Shown: one piece after another, positions 34,713 to 43,715 of the stretch | Layout of the letters: the number at the start of each line of letters is the position of its first letter | Numbering within the stretch: position 1 is the stretch's first letter | Assembly: GCF_002915175.1 (NCBI RefSeq) | Contig: NZ_NXEJ01000002.1 | Span: 516,858 to 580,857, forward strand | Origin: Agrobacterium rosae | GTDB taxonomy: Bacteria; Pseudomonadota; Alphaproteobacteria; Rhizobiales; Rhizobiaceae | Reading direction: 5' to 3' | Length of the DNA: 64,000 nt | Position numbers and translations under genes: made by a program | Notes under the pieces: generated by a model | Databases searched by the model: none | Seen by the model: only the letters and a program-made list of their open reading frames with translations | Told to the model about the DNA's origin: nothing

Positions 34713-35635
34713 GTCCGGCCTCCGTTCTTGCCGGCCACCGGTGCGCCGGAGAGATACATGTGCATGGCAACCAGCGCTTCGGATGCCAGATGGTCGGTGC
34801 GGTGGAACACGAAGTTCCAGCCCATACGACGAAGCGACGAGGACATGGCGTCCCGACGTGCCAGATAGGCGCGGGTGTAATCGTCGCGAATGGTTTCGGC
34901 GCGGCCGGAGGTCAGCTTCTCGCCGGTTTCCGGGTCGGAAAACTCTGTGCGACCGCTATAGGGAAAGACCTCTTCGGCAGGGTCCGCAATTTCCACCACA
35001 TGGCCGCGCAGACCACGGCGGGCAAGCGGTGAGATGCGCTCCATGACGACAGTCGCGTCATCGAGAAAATCGCCGATCAGGACGATGTCGCTGGAGCCAC
35101 GGATCATCGACGTATCCGGCAGGCCGGTGGTGGCGGGCGCGTGCATGATGGCGGTTGCCAGGCGCTCGGCGGCGTTGCGGGCGGAAACGGGCTCCATGAT
35201 GCCGGGGCAACCGATACGCTCGCCGGAGCGAGCCAGAATTTCCGCCAGCGCCAGCATCAACACCAGCGCGCGGCTTTCCTTGGAGACGGAACCGAGTGTG
35301 GATTTGAACATCATCGATGGTGACAGATCGGCCCAGAGCCAGATGGTGTGGGCGGCTTCCCATTCCCGGTCGCGGACATAGGTATGGTCATCGCGGGCAG
35401 AGCGGCGCCAGTCGATGCGCGACAGGCTTTCGCCATCCGCATAGGGCCGGAACTGCCAGAAATTTTCGCCGATGCCGCGTTTGCGGCGGCCATGCCAGCC
35501 TGCTGTCACGGTATTGGCAATGCGTTTTGCCTCGACCATGCAATCCGGCACCAGGGCGGCACGCTGTCGGGCACGGGCAAGCACGTCACTGCCGGGCGTT
35601 TGCTCTACGATCTGGCCGATGGATGCCACATGCAC
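34709..35635 (-). CDS. DUF58 domain-containing protein
   Basis: A 308-residue cytoplasmic protein of the DUF58 family, related to von Willebrand A domains and regularly encoded next to MoxR ATPases. The hallmark segment is QFRPYADGESLSRIDWRRSARDDHTYVRDREWE (about residues 65-97), followed by WLWADLSPSMMFKS, a partial MIDAS motif (DLSPS). It is the second gene of the MoxR operon. Its start at 35635 has AAGGAG upstream, 25 bases after the MoxR stop. It is expected to bind the MoxR ATPase or its target. Confidence 0.92.
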   Translation of the reverse strand: MHVASIGQIVEQTPGSDVLARARQRAALVPDCMVEAKRIANTVTAGWHGRRKRGIGENFWQFRPYADGESLSRIDWRRSARDDHTYVRDREWEAAHTIWLWADLSPSMMFKSTLGSVSKESRALVLMLALAEILARSGERIGCPGIMEPVSARNAAERLATAIMHAPATTGLPDTSMIRGSSDIVLIGDFLDDATVVMERISPLARRGLRGHVVEIADPAEEVFPYSGRTEFSDPETGEKLTSGRAETIRDDYTRAYLARRDAMSSSLRRMGWNFVFHRTDHLASEALVAMHMYLSGAPVAGKNGGRT

Positions 35636-35660
35636 TCCTTAAAATCCGACCCCTGAATGG

Positions 35661-36671
35661 TCAGTTCTTGGCCTGCTCCACGAGGCCCGCAATAACGTCG
35701 CGAACCGACATGCCTTCCGCGCGGGCTGCAAATGTCAGCGCCATGCGGTGTTCCAGAACAGGCTCTGCCAGCGCATAGATATCATCCAGCGATGGCGCGA
35801 GACGGCCTTCGTAAAGGGCACGGGCGCGGGCTGTCAGCATCAGTGACTGACCGGCACGCGGTCCCGGTCCCCATGCAACGTTCTTGTCGGTCAATTTGTT
35901 GCCATGGCCGGGGCGGGCGGAACGCACCAGCGCCAGGATGGCATCCACGACCTTGTCGCTAACAGGCATCTGGCGAATGAGCGTCTGGATTTCAACAAGG
36001 CGATCGCCTTCGATCATGCGGCGGGCTTCACCTGACGCTGTGCCTGTCGTGTCGAGCAGAATCTGACGTTCGGCGGCAAGATCGGGGTAATCGACATCGA
36101 CCTGAAGCAGGAAGCGGTCGAGCTGTGCTTCCGGCAACGGATAGGTACCTTCCTGCTCCAACGGGTTCTGGGTGGCCAGAACGTGGAAGGGCTTAGGCAA
36201 GTCGAAACGCTGGCCGGCAACGGTAATGTGATATTCCTGCATGGCCTGCAGCAGAGCAGACTGGGTGCGCGGGCTGGCACGGTTGATTTCATCCGCCATC
36301 AAAAGCTGCCCGAAGATCGGTCCCTTGATGAAGCGGAACGAGCGGCGACCGCTTTCATCCTGATCCATGACTTCGGAGCCGAGAATATCCGACGGCATGA
36401 GGTCGGGCGTGAACTGGATGCGGTTGGCATCGAGCCCAAGAACTGTGCCGAGTGTGGTGACGAGCTTCGTTTTAGCGAGGCCGGGAACGCCGATCAGCAG
36501 CGCATGGCCGCCGGACAGAATGGCGAGAAGCGTGTTCTGCACCACCTTTTCCTGACCGAAGATGACTTTGGAAACTTCCGCCCGGATGGCGGCGATATCC
36601 GACAGCGCCTTTTCGGCGGCGGCAATAATCGCCTTTTCGTCGAGGGTTTCGCTGGTATTCATAATGCCCAT
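35661..36671 (-). CDS. MoxR family AAA ATPase
   Basis: A 336-residue AAA+ ATPase of the MoxR group, chaperone-like proteins that help assemble or activate complexes, often metalloenzymes or envelope proteins. The Walker A variant GVPGLAKTK is at residues 61-69, Walker B LLMADEIN at 123-130, and the sensor/arginine-finger stretch ASPRTQSALLQAMQE follows directly. GAGGAG six bases upstream supports the ATG at 36671. It heads a five-gene minus-strand operon (MoxR, DUF58, DUF4159, membrane protein, GNAT). The substrate is unknown. Confidence 0.95.
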   Translation of the reverse strand: MGIMNTSETLDEKAIIAAAEKALSDIAAIRAEVSKVIFGQEKVVQNTLLAILSGGHALLIGVPGLAKTKLVTTLGTVLGLDANRIQFTPDLMPSDILGSEVMDQDESGRRSFRFIKGPIFGQLLMADEINRASPRTQSALLQAMQEYHITVAGQRFDLPKPFHVLATQNPLEQEGTYPLPEAQLDRFLLQVDVDYPDLAAERQILLDTTGTASGEARRMIEGDRLVEIQTLIRQMPVSDKVVDAILALVRSARPGHGNKLTDKNVAWGPGPRAGQSLMLTARARALYEGRLAPSLDDIYALAEPVLEHRMALTFAARAEGMSVRDVIAGLVEQAKN

Positions 36672-36850
36672 ATCGCTCTCCTCAAACTAAGCCGCTGCTC
36701 TCGTCTCGTGACCGGTCAACAATCGCATACAGGACGCATTTGGCGCTGCCTATAGCTTATTGTCATCCAGCCCGCTGACAAGCATCCTTCGAATGACTAT
36801 CTCGTTACCTATGTCAGGGACTTCAATAGGTGACAAAGCAGGGCTCGAAT

Positions 36851-37474
36851 ATGGCGGTTGAGACGATAAATTCGGCGAAAGACGCAGCAGGGCTTGCCGC
36901 GATGATTTCCCATGCAGCCGAACAGACGGGCGATAAAAGCCGAGGAGCTGCCCCTGTCGAGCGCTGGAACCCGCCCTTTTGCGGCGATCTGGACATGGAA
37001 ATCCGCGCCGATGGCACATGGTTCTACATGGGCACGCCCATTGGCCGCGCCCCGCTGGTGCGGCTGTTTTCCACCGTTTTGCGCAAAGATGAGGACGGCA
37101 AGACCTACCTCGTAACACCTGTGGAAAAAGTCGGCATCCGCGTCGTGGACGCGCCTTTCATTGCTGTCGAGATGAATGTGGGTGAAAAAGACGGCGCACC
37201 GCTTCTGACCTTCCGCACGAATGTCGGCGATGTGGTGGAAGTTGGTGCCGAACACCTGCTGCGTTTCGAGATCAGTGGTGAAAACAAGGAGTTGAAGCCC
37301 TATCTTCTCGTTCGTGGACGGCTGGAGGCGCTTGTCTCGCGTGCGGTGATGTATGATCTGGTGGAACTGGGTGAAGTGATTGAGATCGATGGGAAAGAGA
37401 TGTTTGCCGTGCGCTCTGGCGGGCAGGTGTTTGCCATCATGCCAGCAGCTGAATTAAGTGAATTGTCGAAATGA
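36851..37474 (+). CDS. DUF1285 domain-containing protein
   Basis: A 207-residue protein of the DUF1285 family, of unknown function. The core runs from RWNPPFCGDLDMEIRADGTWFYMGTPIGR (about residues 38-66) through repeated beta-strand-rich stretches to a short tail. It has no signal peptide or membrane segment. ATG 36851 is chosen because AGGG lies eight bases upstream, and the GTG at 36830 has no Shine-Dalgarno. It is divergent from the MoxR operon. It lies upstream of, and in the same direction as, the CoA pyrophosphatase and cca genes. A palindromic intergenic element separates them. Confidence 0.85.
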   Translation: MAVETINSAKDAAGLAAMISHAAEQTGDKSRGAAPVERWNPPFCGDLDMEIRADGTWFYMGTPIGRAPLVRLFSTVLRKDEDGKTYLVTPVEKVGIRVVDAPFIAVEMNVGEKDGAPLLTFRTNVGDVVEVGAEHLLRFEISGENKELKPYLLVRGRLEALVSRAVMYDLVELGEVIEIDGKEMFAVRSGGQVFAIMPAAELSELSK

Positions 37475-37504
37475 TATTATCCGCCTTGCAGACCCTCCAA
37501 TTCT

Positions 37505-37619
37505 CCTCATTCCTGTGCTTGTCACAGGAATCCAGTTGCTGCGCGTCTGCGCAGCGTGACGAGTCTTTCAGCCCAGGACTGGGCTGGCTAGATTCCTGTG
37601 ACAAGCACAGGAATGAGGA
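37505..37619. repeat. Bipartite palindromic intergenic element (copy 2)
   Basis: Left hairpin ATTCCTGTG-CTTGT-CACAGGAAT (37509-37531) and right hairpin ATTCCTGTG-ACAAG-CACAGGAAT (37592-37614), with the outer CCTCATT / AATGAGG also complementary. Two further palindromes sit between them (CTGCGC-GTCT-GCGCAG and AGCCCAG-GA-CTGGGCT). The whole element is an inverted repeat of about 115 bases. Confidence 0.85.
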
Positions 37620-37642
37620 AACTTTTGGTGGCGTTGTCAGCC

Positions 37643-38278
37643 ATGCATGATCTTTTAGCTTTTTCCGCCGCCGATTTCCGGCGTCGCGTGCTTTCGGATG
37701 GTGAAGGCGTGGCCGAGCGCGAGGACGCGGATCACGGCGATCATGTTCTTAATCCCGGTGTGCGACTAACGGGAGAAGGCATTCGCCTGAAAGATGCCGC
37801 CGTACTTGTGCCGGTGGTGGATTACGGCGATGAGGCGCGGGTGATTTTTACGCAGCGCACGGCGACGCTTCGAAAACATTCCGGCCAGATTTCCTTTCCC
37901 GGGGGTGGAATCGACAAGGAAGATCGCTCGCCTGAGGATGCCGCCCTTCGTGAGACGGAAGAGGAAATCGGTCTATCCCGTTCTTATGTCGAAACGGTAG
38001 GGAGATTGCCGGATTATATTTCCGGCACGGGTTTCCGTATCAAACCGGTGCTTTCAGTCGTCAAGCCCGGCTTCGACCTCACGCTCAACCCGACCGAGGT
38101 GGACGAAGTCTTCGAGGTGCCTTTGTCGTTTTTGATGAACCCTGATAACCACCAGCGCGGCAGCCGTATCTTTCAGGGGAGGGAGCGGTTTTTCTACGAA
38201 ATGCCCTATGGCGAGCGCTACATTTGGGGCATTACGGCGGGCATTATGCGCAGCATTTACGAGAGGTTCTATTCATGA
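37643..38278 (+). CDS. CoA pyrophosphatase (Nudix)
   Basis: A 211-residue Nudix hydrolase of the CoA pyrophosphatase group, which splits coenzyme A to 3',5'-ADP and 4'-phosphopantetheine. The UPF0035 signature LRKHSGQISFPGGG (about residues 78-91) directly precedes the Nudix box GGGIDKEDRSPEDAALRETEEEIGL, whose catalytic glutamates are intact. ATG 37643 is preferred to an in-frame start at 37598 that lies inside the palindromic element. Its stop overlaps the start of cca (ATGA), so the two are translationally coupled. The substrate is inferred from the signature. Confidence 0.92.
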   Translation: MHDLLAFSAADFRRRVLSDGEGVAEREDADHGDHVLNPGVRLTGEGIRLKDAAVLVPVVDYGDEARVIFTQRTATLRKHSGQISFPGGGIDKEDRSPEDAALRETEEEIGLSRSYVETVGRLPDYISGTGFRIKPVLSVVKPGFDLTLNPTEVDEVFEVPLSFLMNPDNHQRGSRIFQGRERFFYEMPYGERYIWGITAGIMRSIYERFYS

Positions 38279-39537
38279 GCAACATTGCCGATCAGGACTG
38301 GTTTTCCAAACCAAATCTCCAGCGGATTTTGGCGCTTTTGAATGCCGATGGCGGTGAAGCGCGCATCGTCGGCGGTGCCGTGCGCAATGCGCTGATGGGC
38401 ATGCCCGTGGGCGATATCGACATGGCAACGACACTGCCGCCGCAGGATGTGGTCGAGCGAGCGAAAGAAGCAGGCATCAAGGCGGTGCCGACCGGCATCG
38501 AACACGGCACGGTGACATTGATTCTCGATGGCGAGGGTTTCGAAGTCACCACCTTGCGCCGTGACGTGGAGACCGACGGTCGCCACGCACAAGTGGCCTT
38601 CGGCACCGATTGGACCGAAGACGCCGAGCGACGGGACCTCACCATCAATGCGCTTTATGCCGACGCCTCTGGCGAAGTGATCGACCTGATCGGCGGTTTG
38701 GCGGATATCGAGAAGCGCAATGTCCGTTTCATCGGCGACGCTGATCGGCGCATTGCTGAGGACTATCTTCGTATTTTGCGGTTCTTCCGCTTCTTCGCGC
38801 ATTACGGCTCCGGACGTCCGGATGCGGACGGCCTGCGGGCGAGTGCGCGCGCCAAGGACAAGATTTCGACGCTGTCTGCCGAGCGCGTCTGGAGCGAGAT
38901 GAAGAAGCTGCTGGCCGCAGATGATCCATCGCGCGCGCTGTTGTGGATGCGCCAGTCCGGCGTTTTGACCCAAGTTCTGCCGGAAACGGAAAAGTGGGGC
39001 ATTGACGCCATTCACGGACTGGTCGCAGCCGAGCAGGCGCTTAGCTGGAAGCCGGACGCGCTGATGAGGCTTGCCGCCATTGTTCCATCGGATGTAGAGC
39101 GGATAAGTGCGATGACGTCGCGGCTGCGTATGTCGAAAGCAGAGGCCAAGCGTCTGATACAGTGGGCATCCGCTCCGACAATCGATCCCGCTATCACCGA
39201 CGCTGCATTTGATCGCCTGCTTTACCGGCAAGGCGTGGACGGTGTGATCATGCGGCTGAGATTGGCCTTGGCGGCGGCACGTGCCGATGTCTCGGCAGGC
39301 GAGGCTGCAATGCAGAAAATCGCCCGGCTTTCCGCCATCCTGTCGCGCGCAGAGAAATTTGAAAAACCGCATTTCCCTCTAACCGGTGCTGATATTGTTG
39401 CAGCCGGGGTATCTCCCGGTCCGCGCGTGGGAGAGATTTTGGGCGCACTTGAAGAAAAATGGATTGAGTTCAACTTCTCATTGGACCGGGCAGCGCTGGC
39501 CGCCCGGCTTGAGGCTCTGTTGGAAAATCAGGCCTGA
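38275..39537 (+). CDS. cca: CCA tRNA nucleotidyltransferase / poly(A) polymerase family
   Basis: A 420-residue class II nucleotidyltransferase that adds or repairs the CCA end of tRNAs. The nucleotide-binding motif is IVGGAVRNALMGMPVGDIDMAT (about residues 24-45, with the catalytic D-x-D as DID). RRDLTINALYAD (about 122-133) and the RNA-binding EDYLRILRFFRFFAHYG (about 160-176) follow. The usual GGxVRD is GGAVRN here. The ATG overlaps the CoA pyrophosphatase stop. Its end overlaps, by ten bases, the convergent DUF1059 gene. The family also includes poly(A) polymerases, but this is the single expected CCA enzyme in Rhizobiaceae. Confidence 0.94.
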   Translation: MSNIADQDWFSKPNLQRILALLNADGGEARIVGGAVRNALMGMPVGDIDMATTLPPQDVVERAKEAGIKAVPTGIEHGTVTLILDGEGFEVTTLRRDVETDGRHAQVAFGTDWTEDAERRDLTINALYADASGEVIDLIGGLADIEKRNVRFIGDADRRIAEDYLRILRFFRFFAHYGSGRPDADGLRASARAKDKISTLSAERVWSEMKKLLAADDPSRALLWMRQSGVLTQVLPETEKWGIDAIHGLVAAEQALSWKPDALMRLAAIVPSDVERISAMTSRLRMSKAEAKRLIQWASAPTIDPAITDAAFDRLLYRQGVDGVIMRLRLALAAARADVSAGEAAMQKIARLSAILSRAEKFEKPHFPLTGADIVAAGVSPGPRVGEILGALEEKWIEFNFSLDRAALAARLEALLENQA

Positions 39538-39716
39538 AGTTTGTTTTCGTCGTGAATACGTCGCTTGATGTTTTCGACCATGTTTTCACGAATTGCGGTT
39601 TCACCATGCGCCTGGCGCATATGGTCCACGGTTCGGCGCACGACTTCGGCATCCTCGTCTGCGCGTGTGTGCCACTCGCAACCCGGCACCAGGGTTCCAC
39701 ATTCGAACAGTCTCAT
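39528..39716 (-). CDS. DUF1059 family small protein
   Basis: A 62-residue protein that matches the DUF1059 pattern: an N-terminal FECG...PGCEWHTRADEDAEVV with paired Cys, followed by an amphipathic helix with HMRQAHGE. The function is unknown. GGGAGG five bases before the ATG at 39716 shows it is translated. The two Cys and the His hint at metal binding, but this is not established. Its last ten bases overlap the 3' end of cca on the opposite strand. Confidence 0.85.
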   Translation of the reverse strand: MRLFECGTLVPGCEWHTRADEDAEVVRRTVDHMRQAHGETAIRENMVENIKRRIHDENKLQA

Positions 39717-39739
39717 ATTGGCCTCCCATTATGAAAATT

Positions 39740-39773
39740 CAAAGCAGAGCCCCATTTTTGAAGCTCTGCTTTG
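39740..39773 (-). terminator. Terminator of the 86-residue gene
   Basis: CAAAGCAGAGC and GCTCTGCTTTG form an 11-base-pair perfect stem. Read on the minus strand it is followed by AATTTTC. It sits between the two small minus-strand genes. Confidence 0.7.
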
Positions 39774-39817
39774 ATAACTAATAAACGGGAAATAAGGACT
39801 TATGTTCCGGGTAACCC

Positions 39818-40078
39818 TTATTCGGGGTGTGCCCAGCAATGGAAGACCGATGATGTCGCCGCTGCCGGTACCCGGCTTGTTTCGACCTTGTCATCGTTCG
39901 CAGCAGCTTCGTTGGCAAGCTTACGCTTGACCTGCTCCACGTAAAAGGAATGCGGCAATTCGCGATCTCCGGTGGCGCGCATTTCTGCTGCCAGACGATC
40001 GATCAATTCGGATGTTGGTATGGCCCGTGATTGGTCGCGACCAATCGTGGAAATAGGCATGCTGTTCAGTGTCGTCAT
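39818..40078 (-). CDS. Small hypothetical protein (86 residues)
   Basis: An 86-residue soluble protein that I do not recognise. A polar N-terminus (MTTLNSMPISTIGRDQSR) leads to a likely helix, SELIDRLAAEMRATGDRELPHSFYVEQVKRKLANEAA (residues about 23-60, quoted here as a region rather than a motif). The C-terminus ends FHCWAHPE. GGAGGAG upstream of the ATG at 40078 and a hairpin terminator behind the stop both support a real gene. It stands between hemF and the DUF1059 gene, all on the minus strand. Confidence 0.7.
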   Translation of the reverse strand: MTTLNSMPISTIGRDQSRAIPTSELIDRLAAEMRATGDRELPHSFYVEQVKRKLANEAAANDDKVETSRVPAAATSSVFHCWAHPE

Positions 40079-40200
40079 GACGATAGCTCCTCCACTCCAT
40101 CAACGGCTTGGAGACTATCACCGGCTTTGTTTTTTAATAAGAGCTAATTTTCCAAAATGAGGGCTCACACAGTCATAAAAAGCCAAACTTTTCGTGAGCG

Positions 40201-41112
40201 TCAGGGCCAGCGGACCACAGGCGGAAGAGATGACAGAATGGAATCGACATTGCCGCCGGTCTTGAGGCCAAAAATCGTGCCGCGATCGTAGAGCAGATTG
40301 AATTCGACGTAGCGACCACGGCGAATCAACTGCTCATCCCGGTCCTCTTCCGTCCATGGCTGGTTGAAATTGCCACGCACGATTTTGGGGTAGGCCAGAT
40401 TGAAAGCGCGGCCCACATCCTGCACAAAGGCAAAGTTGGCGTCCCAGCCGCCCTTTTCCTCATCCGGGTGCAGCCAGTCGAAGAAGATGCCGCCGATGCC
40501 GCGCGCTTCGTTGCGGTGCTTCAAAAAGAAATACTCGTCGCACCACTGCTTATAGCGTGGATAATCGGCCACCGCATGGCGATTGCAGGTGATTTCGAAG
40601 ACGCGGTGGAAGATTTGCGTGTCTGTGTCTTCCTGTGTGCGACGTCGGTTGAGAACCGGAGTCAAATCCGCACCGCCGCCAAACCAGTGGCTGGAGGTGA
40701 CGACCATGCGTGTGTTCATATGCACGGCGGGAACGTTGGGATTGACCGGGTGGGCTATCAGAGAAATGCCGGAGGCCCAGAAACGTGGGTCTTCCTCCGC
40801 GCCCGGTATCTGGCCGCGAAACTCCGGCGAGAACTCGCCATGGACGGTGGAAGTATGGACGCCGACCTTCTCGAAGACCCGGCCCTCCATCATCGACATG
40901 ATGCCACCACCGCCTTCGCCGTCATCACGCTGCCATTCCTTGCGCACGAAACGCCCCGGCTCCTGATCGGCCAGCGGACCCTGCAATTCGTCCTCGATGG
41001 TTTCGAAGGAGGCAATAATCGTGTCGCGAAGGCTCTCGAACCAGGCTTTGGCCAGCGCCTTCTTGTCTTCGATGTCGTCGGGCAAGCCCTTCGGCAAATC
41101 TGGCCGTTCCAT
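40201..41112 (-). CDS. hemF: Oxygen-dependent coproporphyrinogen III oxidase
   Basis: A 303-residue enzyme that uses oxygen to decarboxylate coproporphyrinogen III to protoporphyrinogen IX in heme synthesis. Signature stretches are [19 protein letters not shown] (about residues 66-84), [16 protein letters not shown] (about 136-145), [10 protein letters not shown], and [18 protein letters not shown] near the end. ATG 41112 has GGAAGGA upstream. An in-frame reading from 41229 adds 39 residues without support. The length is normal for HemF. It is divergent from the toxin-antitoxin pair. Confidence 0.97.
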   Translation of the reverse strand: MERPDLPKGLPDDIEDKKALAKAWFESLRDTIIASFETIEDELQGPLADQEPGRFVRKEWQRDDGEGGGGIMSMMEGRVFEKVGVHTSTVHGEFSPEFRGQIPGAEEDPRFWASGISLIAHPVNPNVPAVHMNTRMVVTSSHWFGGGADLTPVLNRRRTQEDTDTQIFHRVFEITCNRHAVADYPRYKQWCDEYFFLKHRNEARGIGGIFFDWLHPDEEKGGWDANFAFVQDVGRAFNLAYPKIVRGNFNQPWTEEDRDEQLIRRGRYVEFNLLYDRGTIFGLKTGGNVDSILSSLPPVVRWP

Positions 41113-41233
41113 ATCCGATGTCCTTCCGGTCGAATCGCTGCGTTTCTTCCGGTTTAACAGCCCTGCGGCACAGACACAAAACTGAATTGTGGAAGAGTGC
41201 GATGTTGACACAACGGCTTGGTGGTTCAATAGT

Positions 41234-41254
41234 GGGTATTACCTTTGTATACCC
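41234..41254 (+). promoter_or_regulatory. Palindromic operator of the toxin-antitoxin pair
   Basis: GGGTAT (41234-41239) and ATACCC (41249-41254) are an inverted repeat with a nine-base spacer. A second, overlapping palindrome GGTATTACC is inside it. It ends 11 bases before the antitoxin ATG, which fits autorepression by a ribbon-helix-helix antitoxin. Confidence 0.6.
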
Positions 41255-41265
41255 GAGGATTTTTC

Positions 41266-41550
41266 ATGCCCGGACCCCATCCCGTTGCGGTCAAGCTCGA
41301 TCCTGATGTCCACGCCCGAATGCGCAAGCTGGCCGAGACGCAGCATCGTTCCACCCACTATCTGATGCGGGAGGCCATCGCTCAATATGTCGAGCGGGAA
41401 GAAAAGCGTGAGACGTTTCGGCAAGAGGCCTTGGTTGCATGGTCCGCTTATCAGGAAAATGGCCTTCATCTAAAACAGGATGAGGCGGATGACTGGCTTG
41501 CCAAGCTTGAAGCCGGGCAAGACGTGGAACCGCCTGAATGCCACAACTGA
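41266..41550 (+). CDS. Type II antitoxin, ribbon-helix-helix (CopG/ParD-like)
   Basis: A 94-residue antitoxin with an N-terminal ribbon-helix-helix DNA-binding domain (VAVKLDPDVHARMRKLAETQHRSTHYLMREAI, residues about 7-39). A charged C-terminal tail should wrap the toxin. GAGGA six bases before the ATG at 41266 sets the start; an in-frame ATG at 41245 lies inside the operator. It overlaps the toxin gene by 13 bases, the typical coupling for such pairs. It would repress its own promoter at the palindrome just upstream. Confidence 0.9.
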   Translation: MPGPHPVAVKLDPDVHARMRKLAETQHRSTHYLMREAIAQYVEREEKRETFRQEALVAWSAYQENGLHLKQDEADDWLAKLEAGQDVEPPECHN

Positions 41551-41831
41551 TCTGGACGCCCGAGGCGCTGGCTGCCGTTCAGCGCTGCTATCGTTTTCTC
41601 GCGCACAAGAACCCAGATGCGGCATCACGCGCCGTAAAAGCGATTCGTGACCAAATGCGTATTGTTGAGGCCCACCCAGCTATCGGACGGCCCGCCGATA
41701 AAATGGCATCCGAGTTTCGGGAACTTTTGATTCCGTTCGGTGAGAGTGGCTACGTCGCCCTCTACAGACAGGATGGTGATCTGGTGGTCGTATTGGCCAT
41801 CCGGCACCAAAGCGAGGCAGGGTATTTTTGA
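41538..41831 (+). CDS. Type II toxin of the RelE/ParE superfamily
   Basis: A 97-residue toxin of the ParE/RelE fold. PQLIWTPEALAAVQRCYRFLAHKNPDAASRAVKAI gives the two N-terminal helices, HPAIGRPADKMASEFRELLIPFGESGYVALYRQDGDLVVVLAIRH the beta-sheet core, and QSEAGYF the end. Pairing with a ParD/CopG-like antitoxin favours the ParE branch (gyrase poison) over RelE (mRNA cleavage), but both are possible. The start lies 13 bases inside the antitoxin gene. It converges on the Na/Pi cotransporter homologue. Confidence 0.9.
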   Translation: MPQLIWTPEALAAVQRCYRFLAHKNPDAASRAVKAIRDQMRIVEAHPAIGRPADKMASEFRELLIPFGESGYVALYRQDGDLVVVLAIRHQSEAGYF

Positions 41832-41871
41832 ACGTGAGTTGAGCAAGCATCTCAATGGAATGCTGTAGCAC

Positions 41872-43524
41872 TCAATTCCTACTATCTGCCGCCCGCAGCC
41901 GGCTGTCACCAAGGACGCCACCTTCATCCAGGATAGGATGCGCCACGGAGACGATGTGTGCGTTGATGCGCTTGAGGTCACGCAGCATGTCCAGATGCAG
42001 CGAACTGGTTTGCAGGCTCTGGGTCAATCCGTCGCGCAGGCGCTCCAGATGACGACCGGATGATCGCTTTTCCAGTCGCCTGATATCGTCCTTGATCTCC
42101 ATCAGGTGGCGGGCGAGATCGAAATCACCGGTCACGAAAATGCTCTGGGCAGCGCGCAGGTTCTCGATGGTCATGTCGAACAGGGTTTTCAGTTCGTCAT
42201 AGCCTTCGTCGGAAAACTTGAAGCCATTGACGATCTTCTTGCGGATCTGTTCGCAGAGACCTTTTTCGATGATATCGCCGATATGCTCGAGGTTGATGGC
42301 ATAGTCTATGATGGTGATCGACCGGCGCGCATCGTCCTCTTGCAGCCCTTTGCGGCCGAGTTGGGAGAGATAAATCTTCACGTCCTGCTGCAGCCTATCG
42401 ACCTTCTGTTCCAGCACGATAATTTCGGCAAGGGGGGAAAGATCGTTGTGCTTGAAGGCGTTTTCGGCCCTGATCAGCATGCGCTCGATCGTGTCTCCGA
42501 CGACGAGAACTTCACGCGTGGCGTTGGCAAGCGCCACAACCGGCGTGTCCAGTGCGGACGCGTCGAGAAAACGCGGGCTTTCGTCGGTGCCCGGATCGTC
42601 CGGAACCATCTTGGCCATCATGTTCGACACGAGTCCGGAGAACGGCCACGCGATTGCTGCGAGCGCCAGGTTGAAGATCAGATGTGCATCCACCGGCAGC
42701 ATGGCTTTGGCAAGCGGAAGCTGCTGCAGCAACATGGCACCATAACCTGCCAAAGGCAGGGCAATCGCACAGCCTGCGGCCCGCACGAGAAGATTGCCGA
42801 TGGTGATCCGGCGGGACGATGCCGGGCCTGACAGGGTCGCGATGACAGGCGGGATCGCGCCACCCAGATTTGCGCCAAGAATGAGAACGATGATCAGCCC
42901 GGTGGACAGAATGTCAGCCGAGGCCAGCGACAAGATGAGGACAACCACCGCAAGGCTGGAAGAGGAGACGAATGCGAGCGCTGCCGAAAGCAAGAGAGCG
43001 ACGGGCCATGCATCATCCAGCAGGCCTATGAATGCACCCAGAGCCGGTGAATCGCGCATCGGTTCGGTCGCATTGCTGAGCAGATGCAGGGAAAGCAGCA
43101 TCAGGCCCACACCCACCAGTGCCGTGCCGCCGCCTTGACGGGCCGTGGAAGAGCCCTTGCGAACAATAATGCCGGTGATGATCAGCAGCGGCGACAACCA
43201 CGCAACGCCGGTTGCGAAAATCCATGCGGTCACGGCGGTACCGATATTGGCGCCCAGCAGAACGATTTGCGCCATGCGCGGGCGAATGAGATCACGCTCT
43301 GCGAAGGAAGCGACGGTCAGGGCGGTGGCTGTGGAACTTTGCAAGGCGATGGTGGCGAGAAAACCGGATAGAAAAGACCGGGGGCCGCTTTTTGTACCGG
43401 TTGCCAGGACGATGCGGAGCTTGACGCCGAAAGCGCGGGTTACGCCATCCTTGACTTGAGCGAGGCCGAAAAGCAGCAGCGCGACAGCGCCCAAGAGATT
43501 GACGATGGTGATGGTGGATTGCAT
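41872..43524 (-). CDS. Na/Pi cotransporter family protein (NptA-like) with PhoU-like C-terminus
   Basis: A 550-residue membrane protein of the Na+/phosphate cotransporter II family. The first 310 residues hold two repeats of the PF02690 type, each with a QSSTATALT- or SSSSLAVVV-like motif (ALQSSTATALTVASF near residue 66). The C-terminal 200 residues are helical and PhoU-like, with ANATREVLVVGDTIERML and LEHIGDIIEKGL. Members are thought to move phosphate and respond to its status. ATG 43524 is preferred because GGAGGG lies upstream; an in-frame start at 43602 is not supported. It is convergent with the toxin gene. Confidence 0.9.
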   Translation of the reverse strand: MQSTITIVNLLGAVALLLFGLAQVKDGVTRAFGVKLRIVLATGTKSGPRSFLSGFLATIALQSSTATALTVASFAERDLIRPRMAQIVLLGANIGTAVTAWIFATGVAWLSPLLIITGIIVRKGSSTARQGGGTALVGVGLMLLSLHLLSNATEPMRDSPALGAFIGLLDDAWPVALLLSAALAFVSSSSLAVVVLILSLASADILSTGLIIVLILGANLGGAIPPVIATLSGPASSRRITIGNLLVRAAGCAIALPLAGYGAMLLQQLPLAKAMLPVDAHLIFNLALAAIAWPFSGLVSNMMAKMVPDDPGTDESPRFLDASALDTPVVALANATREVLVVGDTIERMLIRAENAFKHNDLSPLAEIIVLEQKVDRLQQDVKIYLSQLGRKGLQEDDARRSITIIDYAINLEHIGDIIEKGLCEQIRKKIVNGFKFSDEGYDELKTLFDMTIENLRAAQSIFVTGDFDLARHLMEIKDDIRRLEKRSSGRHLERLRDGLTQSLQTSSLHLDMLRDLKRINAHIVSVAHPILDEGGVLGDSRLRAADSRN

Positions 43525-43715
43525 GCTGGTCGCCCTCCGTCCGTCAGTATTCTGAGTTTGAACGCCGTTCCTTGCCCGAAACCTTTCGCTTTCGGACGAC
43601 ATGCTCGTGGAAAGGCTCGGAGGTAAGAATCTTTAGTTGGCTAATCAATATAAGCCTGAAATACCCAGTCGTACAGAGTTGTTTGCGACATTTTAAATCG
43701 TGAAGACGATGGCGT

